This document shows positions 13,053 through 13,609 of a DNA stretch of 13,609 nt, piece after piece. Numbering within the stretch: position 1 is the stretch's first letter; the number at the start of each line of letters is the position of its first letter. The translations under genes and the position numbers were made by a program. The notes beneath the pieces were generated by a model. It was not told the origin of the DNA, made no database searches, and saw nothing but the letters and a program-made list of their open reading frames with translations. Origin of the DNA: Deltaproteobacteria bacterium RBG_16_44_11 (GTDB taxonomy: Bacteria > Desulfobacterota > Syntrophia > Syntrophales > Smithellaceae); assembly GCA_001797845.1 (NCBI GenBank), contig MGQN01000027.1:7352-20960 (forward strand). Direction: 5' to 3'.

Positions 13053-13609
13053 TTGAATATTGCGACACAAAAAAAATCGTACGGATATCATTTAACGTTA
13101 CGCAAATTCTTGCCGAAAACGCCCAAAAATACGGCGAAATCAAAACAGCCATTAGGGAAAAAGCATACGGTATTTGGCAAAGATATAGCTGGGCGAATTA
13201 TTACCGTTATGTACAAAAAACAGCAGGCGGGTTTGGATCGTTAAATCTTCAACGCGGTGAAACAGTATGTCTCGTCGTAGAAAACCACGCGGAATGGCTT
13301 TTTTGTGAAATTGCCGCTCAAACTCTTGGCGCAGTCACGCTGAATTTATTTACATCTTCCATTGCCGAAGAATTATGCACTTCGATTAAACGCGTCAATT
13401 CCTCCATTGTTGTGGTGCAAGACCAGGAACAAGTGGATAAGCTTCTGGAAGCTAAAGAGAAACTTCCACAAATTAAGAAAGTCGTATACATTGATCCTAC
13501 GGGAATGACCCCTTATGAGAATGATTTCTGGTTAATAAGCTATGCGCGGCTTTTAGAGATAGGCGAAAAATTTAATTTGGAAAAACCGCATTATCTTGAT
13601 GAAGAAATA
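13053..13609 (+). CDS. Long-chain acyl-CoA synthetase / AMP-binding enzyme, N-terminal part (frame shift near start; 3' end outside window)
   Basis: From 13085 one frame is open to the window end and reads as the N-terminal part of the acyl-CoA synthetase family that accompanies Liv-type importers: I-L-A-E-N-A-Q-K-Y-G, A-I-R-E-K-A-Y-G-I-W, then V-V-E-N-H-A-E-W-L-F-C-E-I-A, Q-T-L-G-A-V and V-V-V-Q-D-Q-E-Q-V-D-K. The enzyme activates a carboxylic acid to acyl-AMP and then acyl-CoA; the AMP-binding core lies beyond the window. Its frame has a stop at 13037-13039 and no ATG, GTG or TTG until GTG 13412, which would cut off about 110 conserved residues. A TTG at 13053, with AAAGG (13038-13042) upstream, opens the neighbouring frame and meets an A8 tract (13069-13076). 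A -1 shift there joins the two frames. Whether this is programmed, a mutation or a homopolymer read error is open. Confidence 0.8.
13069..13076 (+). other. A8 slippery tract at the frame junction of the acyl-CoA synthetase gene
   Basis: In the frame of TTG 13053 the codons are CAA AAA AAA TCG, so bases 13070-13076 form A-AAA-AAA, a perfect X-XXY-YYZ heptamer for -1 ribosomal slippage; eight A are also enough for RNA polymerase slippage. One added A would join the TTG-started reading with the conserved synthetase frame. I did not find a strong stimulatory hairpin directly after it. Confidence 0.55.

Overview
The window looks like a chromosomal segment of an AT-leaning Gram-negative bacterium. 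It most resembles Desulfobacterota (former Deltaproteobacteria), possibly a Syntrophales-type anaerobe. This rests on the gene order ffh-rpsP-khpA-rimM-trmD-(SPOUT methyltransferase)-rplS-rnhB-yraN, where the PF09936-type methyltransferase between trmD and rplS is a habit of that group as I recall it, and on the Liv-type transporter joined to an acyl-CoA synthetase. No database search was possible, so the taxonomy is inference.

Layout. (1) 1-4452, plus strand: a translation housekeeping cluster with the end of ffh, then rpsP, khpA, rimM, trmD, an RNA methyltransferase of unknown target, rplS, rnhB and yraN. (2) 4449-6811, minus strand: a two-gene nucleotide-sugar operon, UDP-glucuronate decarboxylase then UDP-glucose 6-dehydrogenase, which together make UDP-xylose. 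It sits between yraN and rsmI and its last gene overlaps yraN tail to tail by 4 bases. (3) 6913-7860, plus: rsmI, closed by a strong bidirectional terminator. (4) 7874-9009, minus: a nitronate monooxygenase-family flavoprotein with a good promoter and ribosome binding site. Upstream lies a 100-base palindromic element at 9041-9140 that no gene explains. (5) 9251-10593, minus: a lone PilT/PilU-like ATPase with an acidic C-terminal tail and a near-consensus promoter. (6) 10700-13609, plus: a promoter, a leader of about 215 bases containing an intrinsic terminator, then a Liv-type substrate-binding protein, a LivG-type ATPase and the start of a long-chain acyl-CoA synthetase (AMP-binding family) that runs off the window.

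How the genes work together: block 1 builds and matures ribosomes and tRNA (SRP, S16, L19, 16S maturation factor, m1G37 methylation, KH RNA chaperone). Block 2 supplies activated sugar for surface polysaccharide. Block 6 looks like uptake of a small carboxylic or amino acid coupled to CoA activation, probably controlled by its leader RNA. The two points I would check first are the leader with its terminator (10736-10901), and the acyl-CoA synthetase, which has no ordinary start codon in its own frame but can be reached by a -1 shift on an A8 tract (13069-13076).
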